Shown piece by piece: positions 51,601 to 62,734 of a stretch of DNA of 64,000 nt (within the stretch, counting starts at the first letter, position 1; every line of letters begins with the position of its first letter). Position numbers and translations under genes: made by a program. The DNA comes from Dioscorea cayenensis subsp. rotundata (taxonomy: Eukaryota > Streptophyta > Magnoliopsida > Dioscoreales > Dioscoreaceae), in contig NC_052495.1 of the NCBI RefSeq assembly GCF_009730915.1, positions 620,001 to 684,000 on the forward strand. Direction: 5' to 3'. Under the pieces are notes generated by a model, which was not told the DNA's origin, ran no database searches, and worked only from the letters and a program-made list of their open reading frames with translations.

Positions 51601-53561
51601 AAAAATTCAAATTCCTTTCAAAGCACAATCTATCTGATTAATTAAGAGATGAAAAAGAAAAAGAAAATCATTGAATAGGTATTGAAGGCAATGCTACTTT
51701 TTTTACCTCTTTTTACACCAAGTTGATCCAAAAAGGGACCAGATTGCTTGACTAGATATGCCAAGAGTTCAGGGACATCTAATGGTGGAACATCCTGAAG
51801 CAAATAACAATAAGGATTTATAAACTCAATCAATTGTTCAATAACCAAAATCACAAATAAGATGTTTGACAACAGAGAATGAAGGGTAGACAGCATTAGA
51901 GGAAATTAAAAAAAAGTTCCAACAAGGGAACTTATTCTTCAGAATCTTCCTATTACATAACACATGAACGAAGTATCATGTGCAATAAAATGAATGATGA
52001 AGTGTTACATACAGTATCCATTAAAAAATGCTAACCTTGGAATCTTCAGGCTCCTTGCAAATTGATTTCTGCAAAAATAAGAGACAATAATTAGAAATCT
52101 CTTAATGTTAAGATTAAAAAATCTAAACTGTGCCAAACTAAATTCAAATTAAAATATGGAGCATGTAAAACTCAAGCAATGTGCAGACTAACAGCAAGCA
52201 TATAGGGTAAGACTAACATCTAGCAAATGAAAAAAAATTGAAATTATGGTTAAGTTTCTTCTTGCAAACTTACAACAAATATAGCCTAATTTTACCTACT
52301 TGCATAAAATGCAGGAAAGGGAGTTAGCGTAGAAAGTCATGTTGAACATATCTCTAGATGGTTGCTATCTACTGTACTTTATGAAATGAACTGAGGAGGA
52401 AATGACTATGAGAACCATGTAAAACAGCAAAGCAAATACAAGGTCTAAGATTACCAATATTGAAAACACATGTGGCATCCATGAAAGAAAAGTACTCGAG
52501 ACAACAGGACAGAAGGAGAAAGCACAACAAGGGGAGTGAAGCATGACAAAATAGTACTGCTTTATTCAGCATCAAGATCCAACTTACTATAATGGCTTTA
52601 AGATAGTCAACAAACTCAGATAACACTTAAGCAAACAGAAACCAATGTATACTAGTATTGCATCCCTGACAATATAAGCACATTCATTAAAAGGGAGACA
52701 AGATTACGAATGTATTCCAGTATATGTTCATTTGTTTATCAGTCTTCCTTTCTTTCATTCAAGCAAATCACAAAAAAAGAATTCTCTCTATTTTTTATTT
52801 ATTTTCCTCCGATTTCCCTTAATCCAATATCATAAATAGGCCGCAAGAATCAACAGCAAGATTCAATATTTATGCATGTCCAATGAATAAAAACTTATAA
52901 GCCAATGGTGGTTCAAATTCAATGAGGAAAAAAAAAAAGAGAGAATGAAGATAAAATTCATCACCAGGCTTAATTTCACTTTCTCGACGAATTCGCTACT
53001 TTTACGTTCGATATCCAAGAAAATATCCTTCGAATGGCTCTTCCGCTCGAATTCTTTCAGACCCGTCTTCAAGATTCGGATAATTTCCCACTCCGTCTCT
53101 CCCTCCTTCGAGCGAACCCCCCTTCCCTCACGCTTCAGCCTACCTCGCCCAAAATCCCCAAATCCTTCGTTCTCATCCACGGAAACAATCGCGTCCCTAA
53201 TCCCAGAAAAATCAAGCTGGAACCGGGACCTAGGATTCCATCTCTCGAGGACCTTCCGGCTGAAATCCGGGGATGAGTAGGCTCGGCGGATCTCGGAGAG
53301 CTTGGGCTTTATACGCTTCACGAAATCGAGCTCCGCTATGGGGGCCTCAGCCGCAGAGACAGAGAAAGGAGAAGCAGAATTGAGGAAGTTCTCAAACTCA
53401 AGGTCCGCGAGGCTCTTGAAGGTTCTTGCGCGCGTCCGCATAAGCTGCAGGTCGGCGCCGGCGGAGTCACGGACCTCGCGCCAGCCACGGGAGATGAAGG
53501 CAAGGGCCTTCTCCGCTGGGTCAAAGGTCGGCGGCCGAGGCTCCATAGCGAGGTTGATCAT
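48633..53561 (-). CDS. DGD1: Digalactosyldiacylglycerol synthase 1, chloroplast envelope, 7 exons
   Basis: Transfers galactose from UDP-Gal to MGDG to make DGDG, a main thylakoid lipid; works at the outer plastid envelope. Exons in coding order: 53561-52965, 52068-52036, 51794-51707, 50645-50161, 50078-49812, 49601-49252, 49164-48633; 783 residues. The N-terminal extension (1-320) has the DGD1-specific [20 protein letters not shown] segment near residue 24 and [20 protein letters not shown] near 211. The GT4 glycosyltransferase core contains [84 protein letters not shown] and [10 protein letters not shown], all typical of DGD1. Start at 53561; ATG at 53546 is an alternative five codons in. 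Introns 1 (896 bp) and 3 (1061 bp) are long; intron 3 carries two tandem duplications. Confidence 0.97.
50684..50836. repeat. 68-bp tandem duplication plus (GT)n in DGD1 intron 3
   Basis: The unit starting TCACTCCGTTTAAGGCTGAA occurs at 50684-50751 and 50752-50819, nearly identical, and passes into a (GT)n run. The array lies just upstream (in plus coordinates) of the acceptor of exon 4. Confidence 0.9.
51128..51388. repeat. 132-bp tandem duplication in DGD1 intron 3
   Basis: Two adjacent copies, 51128-51259 and 51260-51388, share long identical stretches, such as ATTTATATCACATCACTAAA and CCCAATAAACTCTAGATTTT, with only a few differences. This is the second independent tandem duplication in the same intron. 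Confidence 0.9.
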
Positions 53562-53967
53562 GAAGACGAAGGAGATTAGGGTTAGGGTTTCACTTCCTTG
53601 GAGCTTGGGATCGTGGCGAGGTCTCTCACGGTCTGAAGAACGGCGAAACCGCGGGGAAGGATATAAAGGGTATCCGTGGGGCCCACGACGAGGAGATTTC
53701 CTGCTGACGTGGACAACTTGACGAGATTTCGCTGCTTCCGTGGCGAACTTGATGAGTGATTTGATGACGTGGAATATTCGAGTACATTCTTTTTATATTC
53801 CAATTATTTTTTTTATTTTAATTTTATTTTATTTTTTACAAAACCATATGTAAAACGCACAGAGTAAAAATCTAGTTATTTAACCCGTGCACCCTCAATT
53901 ATTTGTAATTCAAGACCCCTTAATTATCTCGCCCTGATTTATTGTAATAAAACTACTTACGTGCATT

Positions 53968-54160
53968 TAGATTTTTTTTTTTAAATAAAAAGTTAATGAA
54001 CCACATTCATTAAAAGAAAAAGAACAGAACAAAATTTAAGACCAACTGAGAACAACCACAAGAAGTGAGGAAAGTAAACACACAAATCTAAGAAATAACA
54101 GAAAGAGAAATCCCAGCACCCCCACCCCCAGAGAGACCACTCTCTGGGAGAAACAAAAAA
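53968..54160 (-). mobile_element. Possible LINE 3' tail
   Basis: On the minus strand the block reads through ATGAATGTGGTTCATTAAC into a TTTATTTAAAAAAAAAAA-type tail (plus-strand T-run at 53971-53983). This resembles the AATAAANNNGTGGTTTATC end plus A-tail of the other LINE copies here. No target duplication was found. Confidence 0.3.
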
Positions 54161-55407
54161 AATTATTTAATTTTTAATAATGTGATTTTTGGTTTTCTAA
54201 TTATTTTGGATCTAATCTTGAATTATATAAAAATATTAATTTTTAAAATTATTTAATTGGATAATAATGTGATTGCTTATCTATATAAATTTATTTTAAA
54301 ATTAAATTTTATTTTTGAGTTATTAGGTTTCATTATTACAGACATTGAAGATTATGCATTGCTTGAGAGCTCCATTGTTGGGTCTTCATTCAAAGGTTTT
54401 ACCAAAACGTCAACTAAATCAATCACGGAGATATATGCCTCCAAATAATCCTCAGCCGCATGCTTCTCAACGGTGGTTAGGGACTTAGGAGTTGATTTAT
54501 TGTCTGGATTATAATCCTTCAATTTGAAATGAAATATATTTTAGATTAATATTATTGGATAACCGCTAGATAATGGATGTAGGGTTGTCAATTTATCTCA
54601 AATCATGGCATAAAATCCAATTGCCGGCCCCAAATGGGACTGGTCAAACCTAAAATTCGGAAAATAGGATCAGGGAAAGAGTAGGAATGTAAGGTCAAGG
54701 ATAAGGAATTCTTTCCTTGCTCGGCCTGTCTCGGGATATATAATTTAAATACTATATATATCATATTTGAATTTATATTAAATAAAAATACATATTATTA
54801 AAGGATAATATATTTAATATATTTATATAGTAAAAAATAATAAATAGATAAAAAAATCAGATACATGTAATATGTAATCCCTTAATAAGAGTAATCCTCT
54901 CACTAGACACAGAGGGAGAAATTTTTTTTTCCCCATACCCAAGTTCGAGGGAGGGGGTTAAGGATGGGTTTAGCAAATAGAGATCAAAGCCTGGGAATAC
55001 AAATCCTAATAATCCTAGTGAATCCCAATCCCCTGAGATTCATGGGTTGGCATTTCAAGGTAAATGAGTGGTGTAAAGCTGAATCCTCAATATTATAATA
55101 CTATATATTATTATGCATAATAAAGTTAAGACACTATAATTGATGTACTATTGTATATGTATGTCGTTGTGACAGTCACTTTAAGAGCTATGCTTGTAAA
55201 AAAAATAAAAAACCTAAAATTAATATTTTTCATAATTTTCATTAACTATAAAAATTTACTTCTTACAAATAAGTTAAATAATATCTGAGAGATGTGGATT
55301 TTTGCATAATATTTATTTATTTATTTTGCAATTTTAAAATTTAATAGTTTTTTTTTTAAATAAAAAGCGTCGAAGATAAATTTTGGATTAAAAACTGAAA
55401 ATTTAAT

Positions 55408-55436
55408 GGCGGGAAGAAGCGAACAAGTGGCGGGAA
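55408..55436 (+). promoter_or_regulatory. Paired E2F-type sites in the CTF7 promoter
   Basis: Two copies of GGCGGGAA (reverse complement TTCCCGCC) lie at 55408-55415 and 55429-55436, their starts 21 bp apart (two helical turns) and 50-78 bp upstream of the CTF7 ATG. TTCCCGCC matches the E2F/DP consensus. S-phase genes are commonly driven by such sites, which agrees with the role of CTF7 in DNA replication. Confidence 0.65.
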
Positions 55437-55485
55437 GAAGGGTTTTAGGTGGAAAAAGGTGACATTTTTCTGGGAGCTCTCAGCG

Positions 55486-56948
55486 ATGATGCAACCAAAG
55501 ATCAGCGCTTTCTTCAAGCCATCTGATCCGAAATCGTTGGAGAAGTGTGAACATCCTGAATCTGATCTCCAGAGGTATTGATTTCCTATCAGTTCTTTGT
55601 CTTTTCCCTGAATTATTTGCTTTGATTTTGGAATTTGTGATCAAGTATCCTGATTTAGGGTTCTTTCTCTAAATCCGAATACTTTTTTAAGGGAAAATGA
55701 GGAATTGAATCTAAAATCAGCGAAATCTGGATCAAAAATTGCATCTGCTAACAAAATTTTGAACAAGAAGAGAAGTTATGCTCAGTATCATTTGGAATTA
55801 GGGCAATCTGATTTCCTTCTTCACACTTGCAATGTGTGTGGATTGATGTATGCCAAGGGAGAAGAAGATGATGAGAAGGTTCACAAAGAGTTCCACAAGG
55901 AATATTATGAGGGTATTCGATTCAAGGTGAAATTTTTTTTTCCTTTCATAGATGATCATAGTTTTTGATTGGAATATAGAAATTTTGTTTTTCTGAGTAT
56001 GATTGTGTTCTGATACTCTGTTGATGAAAAGGGATGGCGCAATGAGAGGGTTGTCGCTGAGCACCGCAATGCAGGAGATCGGGTTTTGATGGTTGTCGAT
56101 GAAGACTCGCCGGTGCAAAAGCGCAAGGTTTCGGTGATAGTTTCTTGTTCTTTGTGTTGAGATTGAATGAATGTTATTTGATTTGATTTCTTTGGATGTT
56201 TGCAGCTTCAATCTGTTCTTAAGTTCATCGAAAAGGAGCTCGGGTTCGCTGATGGAGAGATTCTTCATAAACTCTGCAAAGTATATTTTGTTTCTTTTCG
56301 CGTCATCCTTAAACATTGATTGACAATTAAATCTGTGGTTCCTTTCGGTATTGAGTTTAGATGTTTTTCTTGTAGGCATACCTTTATATTTCAAGTCATC
56401 GAATTGTCGGTTGTCTTGTTGCTGAACCAATAAAAACTGCACATAAGGTCATTGTCTCACATCCCACTGCCAAAAATTTGAGTGATACAACCGAAAAGTC
56501 TGATTCCCGAAGACTGAATAAAACTCTTCTTCGATTCGGAGACATTGGTTTTAATCAGGAAGTCATAAAGAAATGCAAATCGACAAAGAGTTGGGAGACA
56601 GATCAATGGGTGAATGGAGCAATTCTCAGTGAGGAGAAAGCCGTGCCAGCTCTTTGCGGTGTTAGAGCAATTTGGGTTGTTCCTTCTCATCGACGACAAG
56701 GAATCGGTTCAAAGTTGTTGGATGCCATGAGGTAATTCAAGTCTAAATGAAATACCATGCTGTTCATTTAAGATCACAAATGAGTGATGATAATATCCAT
56801 ATCAATTTGCAGGAAGAGTTTTTGCGCTGATAAACAGTTAGAACATGCGGAATGTGCATTTTCTTCGCCAACATCTGCCGGGCATGCATTAGCAACCAGT
56901 TACACCCACAGTATGTCATTCTTGATTTACATGTCCGGAGATGTTTGA
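55486..56948 (+). CDS. CTF7: Cohesin acetyltransferase CTF7/ECO1, 6 exons
   Basis: Acetylates the SMC3 cohesin subunit during S phase so that sister chromatids stay joined. Exons: 55486-55574, 55692-55926, 56032-56127, 56206-56280, 56376-56731, 56813-56948; 328 residues, close to the usual plant length. A PCNA-binding PIP box QPKISAFF sits at residues 3-10. A C2H2 zinc finger (CNVCGLMY, then HKEFH) is at about 77-99. The acetyltransferase core includes [20 protein letters not shown], with the acetyl-CoA loop RRQGIG, and the C-terminal [14 protein letters not shown] and FLIYMSGDV blocks typical of Eco1. All junctions are GT-AG and in phase. The start is an ATGATG doublet; the first was taken, and either keeps the PIP box. 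Its 3' end faces that of the PRR gene. Confidence 0.96.
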
Positions 56949-57312
56949 CGGAGTTTAAAATTTTTGTTTTATTAGAAAATTTTCAAGGGGATTAACTGTT
57001 AAAACTTTCCAACTAACAAACTGTCAGCTAATGTGAAATTGACATCCTGCGTTAAATATGAATTCATATTTGTTATTGTAAGAAGAAATTCTATCAGAGA
57101 AACAGAAATGCTGGAAACACATGAAAAATTTGTCAGGATTGCCTGAAAGTGAAGTTCAGAATTTTGTATATCTGTGCCGACATGTTATCTAATATCACTA
57201 GAAACTTTGTATTACATTATGAGGTGATCAAGAGGCCTGATATGTTTAGTCAAAACACGTTTCCTTACCACTAATTTTCCATGAATGGAAACAAAAGAAT
57301 ACTATACAAATA
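56949..57312. other. Convergent 3' gap between CTF7 and PRR
   Basis: Only 364 bp separate the two stop codons on opposite strands. Both 3' UTRs must fit here, so the transcripts may overlap in antisense. No other feature was seen. Confidence 0.65.
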
Positions 57313-60300
57313 TTACTCTTCTGCATCTGTAGCTGTTGAGGATCCCACATTCTTTTGTTTTACAAATTGACCTTTGACTCTTGGCCGTTGTTCGGCGAGC
57401 TTTTTCCTACTGTAATATCTAACCTGTTCAAGAAAACAGAAATACTTGTGAGGCAAATTGAAGTTTTAGTTTGTAATTGATACTGGATGATTCATATAAT
57501 TACCTTCTTCTGGAAGCATCTGTCTTTTCGTTTCATCCGGAATTTGATCAATGCAGCTGCACGGCGAGAATGACTGCATTCTAGGGCTTCCTTATTACAG
57601 TTCTGGAAAGAACTCTCATTCCCATTTTCAAGAGCATTTCCTATGGGCATCACACCATCTGTTGTTTCCGCACTACCATTACTTCTGCTACGGTTTAATA
57701 TATCTAGGCTAAAGATTTCATTTCGGTTAGCTTGCTCCTGAGGACACGACAATGCTCTGTTTTCTAGTTCCACGTCACTTGGATTAAGTGAATGATAAGG
57801 CTGATGACACTCTCCAGGGTGCGAAAATTTCATAGCAGGGTGATCATTATCAGCATGATTGTCTCTAAGACCAGATTGATGAGAAGAAATAGGATATCTA
57901 ACTATATCAACTGTGTTTGAAGTATGTGGTGATAAGGAATTCTCACAATAGAACACTGGCTGTAAGATGGCACCATACCCAGGACAAAAGGTCTGATAAT
58001 GTGTTGCTCCGACAGGGATTTGTGATGGCATAAACCCTGCTTGATGATGATGAGAAGAAGAGTCCTCACCAGAGGCAGAACAGCCAATTAATGCATTTTC
58101 TCTATGGGAATCAGAAGACGGAAGGGCGCTGGTATCCTTGTAACAATTGGTAGAGAGATCATAGTTCATCGGAACTTCACCTACATTGACCTGAGGGTGG
58201 GGCAGCTTCCCATTAAGAAAAAGAGATGTGTCCTTGTCACTATGATCAGTACCATTATCTGTTAATTGTGGGAATGTGAGACATTGATCAGCACATTCAT
58301 TGTTTCCTATGTCTAAGGCCGAAGAACTCAGTTTCGGAATGGAAGGTTGAATCTTCTTATCACCGTATCTGCAAAAGAGAGATGAATATTTTACTTGTTG
58401 CAAAATCAAAGAATGTTCAAATGAATGATGCTCAAGAGGTTAGTTCGGTTAGTTCCGTTAGTTCAAAATCACATATACTGCACAAGTTAAAGCTACTGAA
58501 GTGCTAACATGTTAATATCTCTAAAGACAAAGGAGTGCAATATGATATGATCTTCGTGGACATGCATAATAAAAATTTCTGGTTGGTCTCTTATCAAAAG
58601 CCAAAAGGTGGTATATGCAAGTCAAAGAAGCTCACAAATTTAATGCTCCTGACTGGTTTTAAAACAACAAAGCTCATAAAATTTCAAAGGCCAACATGAT
58701 TCAGATCAAAGTACCTTGAGAATGCTGAAGAATCTGAATGATTTAATTTATGCCTATCTCTAAATTCCCGTCTTCTCAGAGAAAGCTCCCAGAGTGGCGG
58801 TGAACCAACATTGTGTTCAATCTTTTCTTGAGATGATTCTGCAGAAACTGAAATACCTTTCTTTAGAGGATTATATTTTCAAGATTAATAAGCTGCATTT
58901 ACTGATGACTATTGTTTCTATAAACCTGTCCATACCTCTACGTATTCCATTGACATGCATATTTTGACAATATGAGCCAAGGTCGACATTTACTTCCTCA
59001 ATACATCGCCTAGGGCTTGATGCTTCCTCGTTGGACGGTAATATTTTGTATGAATATTCAGCCATCTGGTCTTTGTCAACTGAATGACAACCTTGAACAG
59101 GCAAAGTTCCTTCAATAACAAAAGTATCTGCAACAGATTTATCTGCAACACATGATCATCACAACCGATAATTGAATTGCCAGACTTCAAACTTGAGATC
59201 AGCAAAAATAAAACAGTTTCAACCTGCAAAATCATGATTAGGCGCTCCTAGTTTAGCATCTTCATCACTGTTGGAATTCCCTCCTTCCACTAAATGAGGA
59301 TCAGTGAGCTCTTGCACCCTCTCAATTTCCATGTCAAGTTTGGTACCAGCATTCTGCTCAAATGAGTAATATTACACAGCAGATAATAATGGACAAAGGA
59401 GAACACTAAAACAAAATAAATCACAGAGCTTGACTGAAACAACAACTCTTACAAACTCACCTGATCATACTTCCCTTCCCCGCTGTTCTCCCCGGTCTCC
59501 GACCCCTCGCCAGCATTTACACTAATGCGATTACTAGCCGCATTATTCTCGGAAGCATTCACTTGTTGGCTCAACTGAAAGAAAGCTTGATATCATCAGT
59601 GAACCAACCCAATAATTCCGACAAGAATTCAGAGAAATGAAACTAAATATCAAAAGAGATTGATGCAGCAAAATGAAGCACATACAGAATGCTTTCTCCA
59701 AACATGTTGCCATAAATTCTTCAATTCATTCTTCCTAACTGGCTTCACAAGAAAATCCACAGCTCCTTTGAGCATACACTTGAGCACCACGTTCACAGAA
59801 TCATGAGACGACATCACTGAAACAATTTTTTTTTTTTTTTTAAATCACATAAATTTCACATCGCAAACAAGCGCAAAAACAATAAAAATCACAAATTGAA
59901 CATATTCCCAAGATTCACAGCTTCAATTAAAGAGAACCAGAACCTCAATTCTGACAATTAGGGCAAGAAGCGATTTCACTTACTAATTACGGGAATATTC
60001 TTGCAATTCTCGGAGCTCATGATCCTGGAAAGCAAAGCGATGCCAGAAAGCGAAGGAATAGAAACCTCAGCGAGAACCAAATCAAACTGAAATCGCTTCT
60101 CCGTCATGAACTCCCAGGCCTTCAATCCATCGCCAACAGCCGCCACTGTTACCAAAAGAGAAAAACCCCATTAAAACAACAGGAAAAACAATACCACGAT
60201 CGATCGAAAGGGAGAGTATATGGAGAGTACCATGGTATCCGCATTTGCGGAGGAGAGCGGCAACGATGTGGCGAGTGGAGTCATCGTGCTCGACGAGGAG

Positions 60301-60414
60301 GACACGGATGGAGGGGCGAGGGAGGAAGCGGTCCCATCGGACGCGCCGCGGGCATGTGGAGCTAGCACCGCCGTCCGATGAACGATGGACGGTGGATAAG
60401 GGCTCGTCCGCCAT
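57313..60414 (-). CDS. Pseudo-response regulator, PRR7/PRR37/PRR3-type circadian clock protein, 9 exons
   Basis: Nuclear transcriptional repressor of the plant clock; in cereals the PRR37/Ppd1 relatives control flowering by day length. Exons in coding order: 60414-60231, 60145-59984, 59816-59686, 59574-59461, 59353-59224, 59142-58936, 58847-58715, 58368-57504, 57423-57313; 678 residues. The pseudo-receiver domain (about 35-157) has [30 protein letters not shown], where Glu replaces the phospho-acceptor Asp of true receivers, and [12 protein letters not shown] with the conserved Lys. The middle region carries LWELSLRRR and [10 protein letters not shown], shared by PRR3/7. The CCT domain (about 620-662) has [18 protein letters not shown] and [20 protein letters not shown], split by the last intron. 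All junctions are GT-AG and in phase. Confidence 0.96.
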
Positions 60415-60423
60415 TGATGGTCC

Positions 60424-60486
60424 GAAGAGAAGAGAAGAGAAGAGAAGAGAAAAAGAAGAAGAAGAAGAAGAAGAAGAAGAAGGAGA
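60424..60486. repeat. Purine-rich (AGAAG/GAA)n microsatellite in the PRR leader
   Basis: An AGAGA/AGAAG array passes into (GAA)n just before the PRR start codon; in the sense direction it is a CTT/CT-rich 5' leader tract. It makes long Leu/Phe/Ser-only frames on the minus strand, which are artefacts of the repeat. Confidence 0.85.
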
Positions 60487-60508
60487 ATAATATCTCGAGA
60501 AATCGGTG

Positions 60509-60620
60509 CCACGTCAGCGAAATCAAAAGGGAAACCAAGGGCGTGTGAATGTTCGACACGTGGCATCATCTGAAACCACTCGTTCCGTTTGATGATCTCG
60601 TCCAACATCTGAGATATTTT
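60509..60620 (-). promoter_or_regulatory. PRR promoter: evening element, G-box and ACGT element
   Basis: Upstream of the PRR start (60414), on the minus strand, lies AAAATATCT (plus coordinates 60612-60620), a perfect nine-base evening element bound by CCA1/LHY and RVE clock MYBs. A palindromic G-box CACGTG is at 60557-60562 and a CCACGTCA word is at about 60509-60516. PRR7/PRR9 promoters in Arabidopsis are direct targets of CCA1/LHY, so the site fits known clock wiring. A second AAATATCT word on the plus strand at 60874-60881 is listed separately. Confidence 0.65.
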
Positions 60621-60873
60621 TTTCGGTTTGCTTTAACTTTCAAGTTCCTCCTTAAAACACACCACGTCTCTGATTTTTAAAAAAATTTGATTTAATTGTT
60701 AGATTTCCATTAAATAAATGTATAAATATAATGAATGATTTTATTTTTAACCAAAACAATAATTTCAGGGTTAGCGTATAAATCGAGAATTAATTATACA
60801 GTTGACACATTAACCAAAAATTCATTATTGTTATTATTATAATATTTAATTAAATTTGAAATCAATATTTTTT

Positions 60874-60881
60874 AAATATCT
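60874..60881 (+). promoter_or_regulatory. Second evening-element-like word upstream of PRR
   Basis: AAATATCT, 460 bp upstream of the PRR start and in the opposite orientation to the nearer evening element. The AT-rich setting makes a chance match possible. Confidence 0.35.
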
Positions 60882-61516
60882 CCTACTCACGTTTTTGTCA
60901 TGTTTCGTACTTGAGCTTAGTCCTTTTTTTTTAATTAAATTATAATTATAATTATAATTTATTTATAGTAAATACTATCATAAAAAGTGGAAATTGCCAA
61001 AAAAACCCTCTAAATTTGTAAAATTGTCAAAAACACCCCGTTAGTTTTGTAATCCCTAAAAACCCCCTCCTTTTAAACACTATTGTTTTCAAACCCCCAA
61101 AGCCTGTAACGGATGTGAACGGAGTGAGTTTCAAATTTTATGGACGAAAATGCCCTTGCATGGGGAGTCGTGGTTGCAGCCATCTCGGCGGTTTGAGAGG
61201 AAGTGGGGTGGGTTTCAGTAGGAACCCTCAAGAGGCAATTTATTGGGCCGTTTACTTGCTTTTTCTCGACTCGCGTCTTCGACCTTTCCATTTCAGTACG
61301 TCTCGAAGTTGTCTCTACGTGAAGCCTCCGTAATTGGCATTTCATCGACTTTTCCCTTTCCACGGTATCTTGAAGGAGAAGTCCCCGTAGCAACTAGTTG
61401 GCATTTCATCGGGTTCTGATCTAAGGTATTGAGTATGGTTTTATGTTAACTGCTCATTACTAAAGAAAGATTTTTCGGTTTTGTTTTGTGCTCCTGTTTT
61501 TGTTGGAAGATATTGA

Positions 61517-61588
61517 AGTCTGCAGGGAGATTTCTCGGCTGGGGTTTTGTTAGTCTGCAGGGAGATTTCTCGGCTAGGGTTTTGTTTT
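61517..61588. repeat. 35-bp tandem duplication in the transposon leader
   Basis: AGTCTGCAGGGAGATTTCTC starts at 61517 and again at 61552, with one difference in the following GGCTGGGG/GGCTAGGG segment. A separate direct repeat, TTGGCATTTCATCG, occurs at about 61336 and 61400. Confidence 0.85.
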
Positions 61589-61689
61589 GCATTTTCGTAT
61601 GTATACACTATCGAAATAGTTTTTTTGATTGTTATGATTTGTGTAATATTTATAATGTACATTTCCCCTTTCGTTTGATATGGTTGCAG

Positions 61690-61870
61690 TTTTACAAATG
61701 AGGTTGACGTTTAAGAAATGAGATGTTACAGTTTAAACTTTGTTGTCTCTGTTTAAAGTATTCCGCCTCTGTTTAAGAAAATGGGTCTCGTTTAACATTT
61801 GATATCTCTCGTTTAATAAGCGAGAGGTTACTGCTTAAAAACCTTATATTTCCGTTTAAAACTTTTTAGT
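61690..61870. repeat. GTTTAAA-core degenerate repeat cluster (left)
   Basis: About eight copies of the word GTTTAA, most preceded by C or T (as in TCTGTTTAAAG and TCGTTTAA), recur every 18-25 bases. The spacer between them is not conserved. A matching cluster lies in the intron at 62735-62905. Confidence 0.7.
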
Positions 61871-61992
61871 CAATCTGCATGTTGAATGTGTTGTTATTAT
61901 CGCGAGCTTGTGATTATGGCGGTCAACCTAGTTAATGGGCGATGCTATTTGACACCCGTGAGTGGAGACCTTAGTGAATTGAAAAAAATAAC

Positions 61993-62716
61993 ATGACCCC
62001 TCGACATCGGGAGATTATTCGAAGGACACCGTTTGCGATGTTCATCGAGTGGAAGCTATATACCAAGAGAGGGCCCTTCTTGATTCTCTTTTTGCAAAGG
62101 TACGATGGCCGCACCAATAAATTCAGGATCGGGGAAAACCTGCTGAGTTTCAGGCCTCAGGATGTGGCTCTCGTTCTTGGTCTGCGTTGCGATGGCGGCG
62201 CGATCGTGTTCGAAGAAGAAGACCCAGCTCGCGTTCGAAGGGCGGTATTTATCAAAAACCCTACAAGAGACACGAGACTCCATCAAGACCATTACAGTGC
62301 AACTTGTTCGACGGAGGGAGAAGAAGATAATTTTGTCAAACTCCCGATGGTGTACCTCATGGGTGCGAGTCCCTCTTCCCAAATATATCATGCTCGGTTC
62401 GAGTCGGATCGCTGATTACGTCGATGATCTACCGACCCATGAGGCGATACGCGTGGGCGCAGGGCGACGCACAAGTGGCTTATGGAGGATATTCCCCAGC
62501 GTAGCCCGAGTGCAAGATAGATGCTGCCGGGAAGAAGACCAACAGTGGTACATTAAGGGGTTGCTCGGTCGCTTAACGTCCCGGTTTTACTGAGTGACCG
62601 GAGCAGGGGAAGAAAGTCCGCTTTGGCAAGGTCCCAAGGATCTTTGTGCTACGGTGAAAGTACTACGGAAGCAAGCTGACTGAGAAACCGACTTGTCATC
62701 GCTCGATGGGAAAGAG
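61993..62716 (+). pseudogene. DUF1985/plant-mobile-domain-like transposon gene, first exon region, frame interrupted
   Basis: The frame from 61993 begins MTPRHREIIRRTPFAMFIEW and contains FRIGENLLSFRPQDVALVLG. That is the pattern of the DUF1985/plant mobile domain, in which a receptor-like LGL helix follows a short strand pair. After about residue 95 the likely coding signal passes to another frame (62162-62593, with SRIADYVDDLPTHEA and QQWYIKG), so this copy appears frame-shifted. A probable donor AGAG|GTAATA at 62717 and an acceptor TATGTTAG ending at 62948 define an intron after it. Function in transposition is unknown; related genes have been domesticated in plants (MAIN/MAIL1). Assignment is by pattern memory only. 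Confidence 0.45.
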
Positions 62717-62734
62717 GTAATAAATCATGGACAA

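Larger units (their letters stand above)
53562..55485. other. Divergent intergenic region (DGD1 / CTF7)
   Basis: Holds the DGD1 promoter at the left and the CTF7 promoter at the right. In between lie a minus-strand LINE-tail-like fragment (about 53968-54160) and a diverged repeat (about 54580-55075) with GGGTTGTCAA, GTCTCGGGATATA and CCCAATCCCCTGAG words typical of a common plant dispersed repeat. No coding exon was recognised. Confidence 0.55.

Noticed and set aside
53544-53546. Second ATG as the DGD1 start
   Set aside because: Possible, but the upstream in-frame ATG at 53559-53561 comes first and nothing in the sequence excludes it; the choice changes only five residues.
60171-60608. 145-codon minus-strand frame overlapping the PRR start, Leu- and Ser-rich
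   Set aside because: It is the (GAA)n/(CTT)n microsatellite and an alternative frame of the true first PRR exon.
61993-62415. Ordinary host gene for a serine/threonine phosphatase-like protein
   Set aside because: Automatic annotations often name mobile-domain genes this way; no phosphatase motif is present and the context is a transposon.
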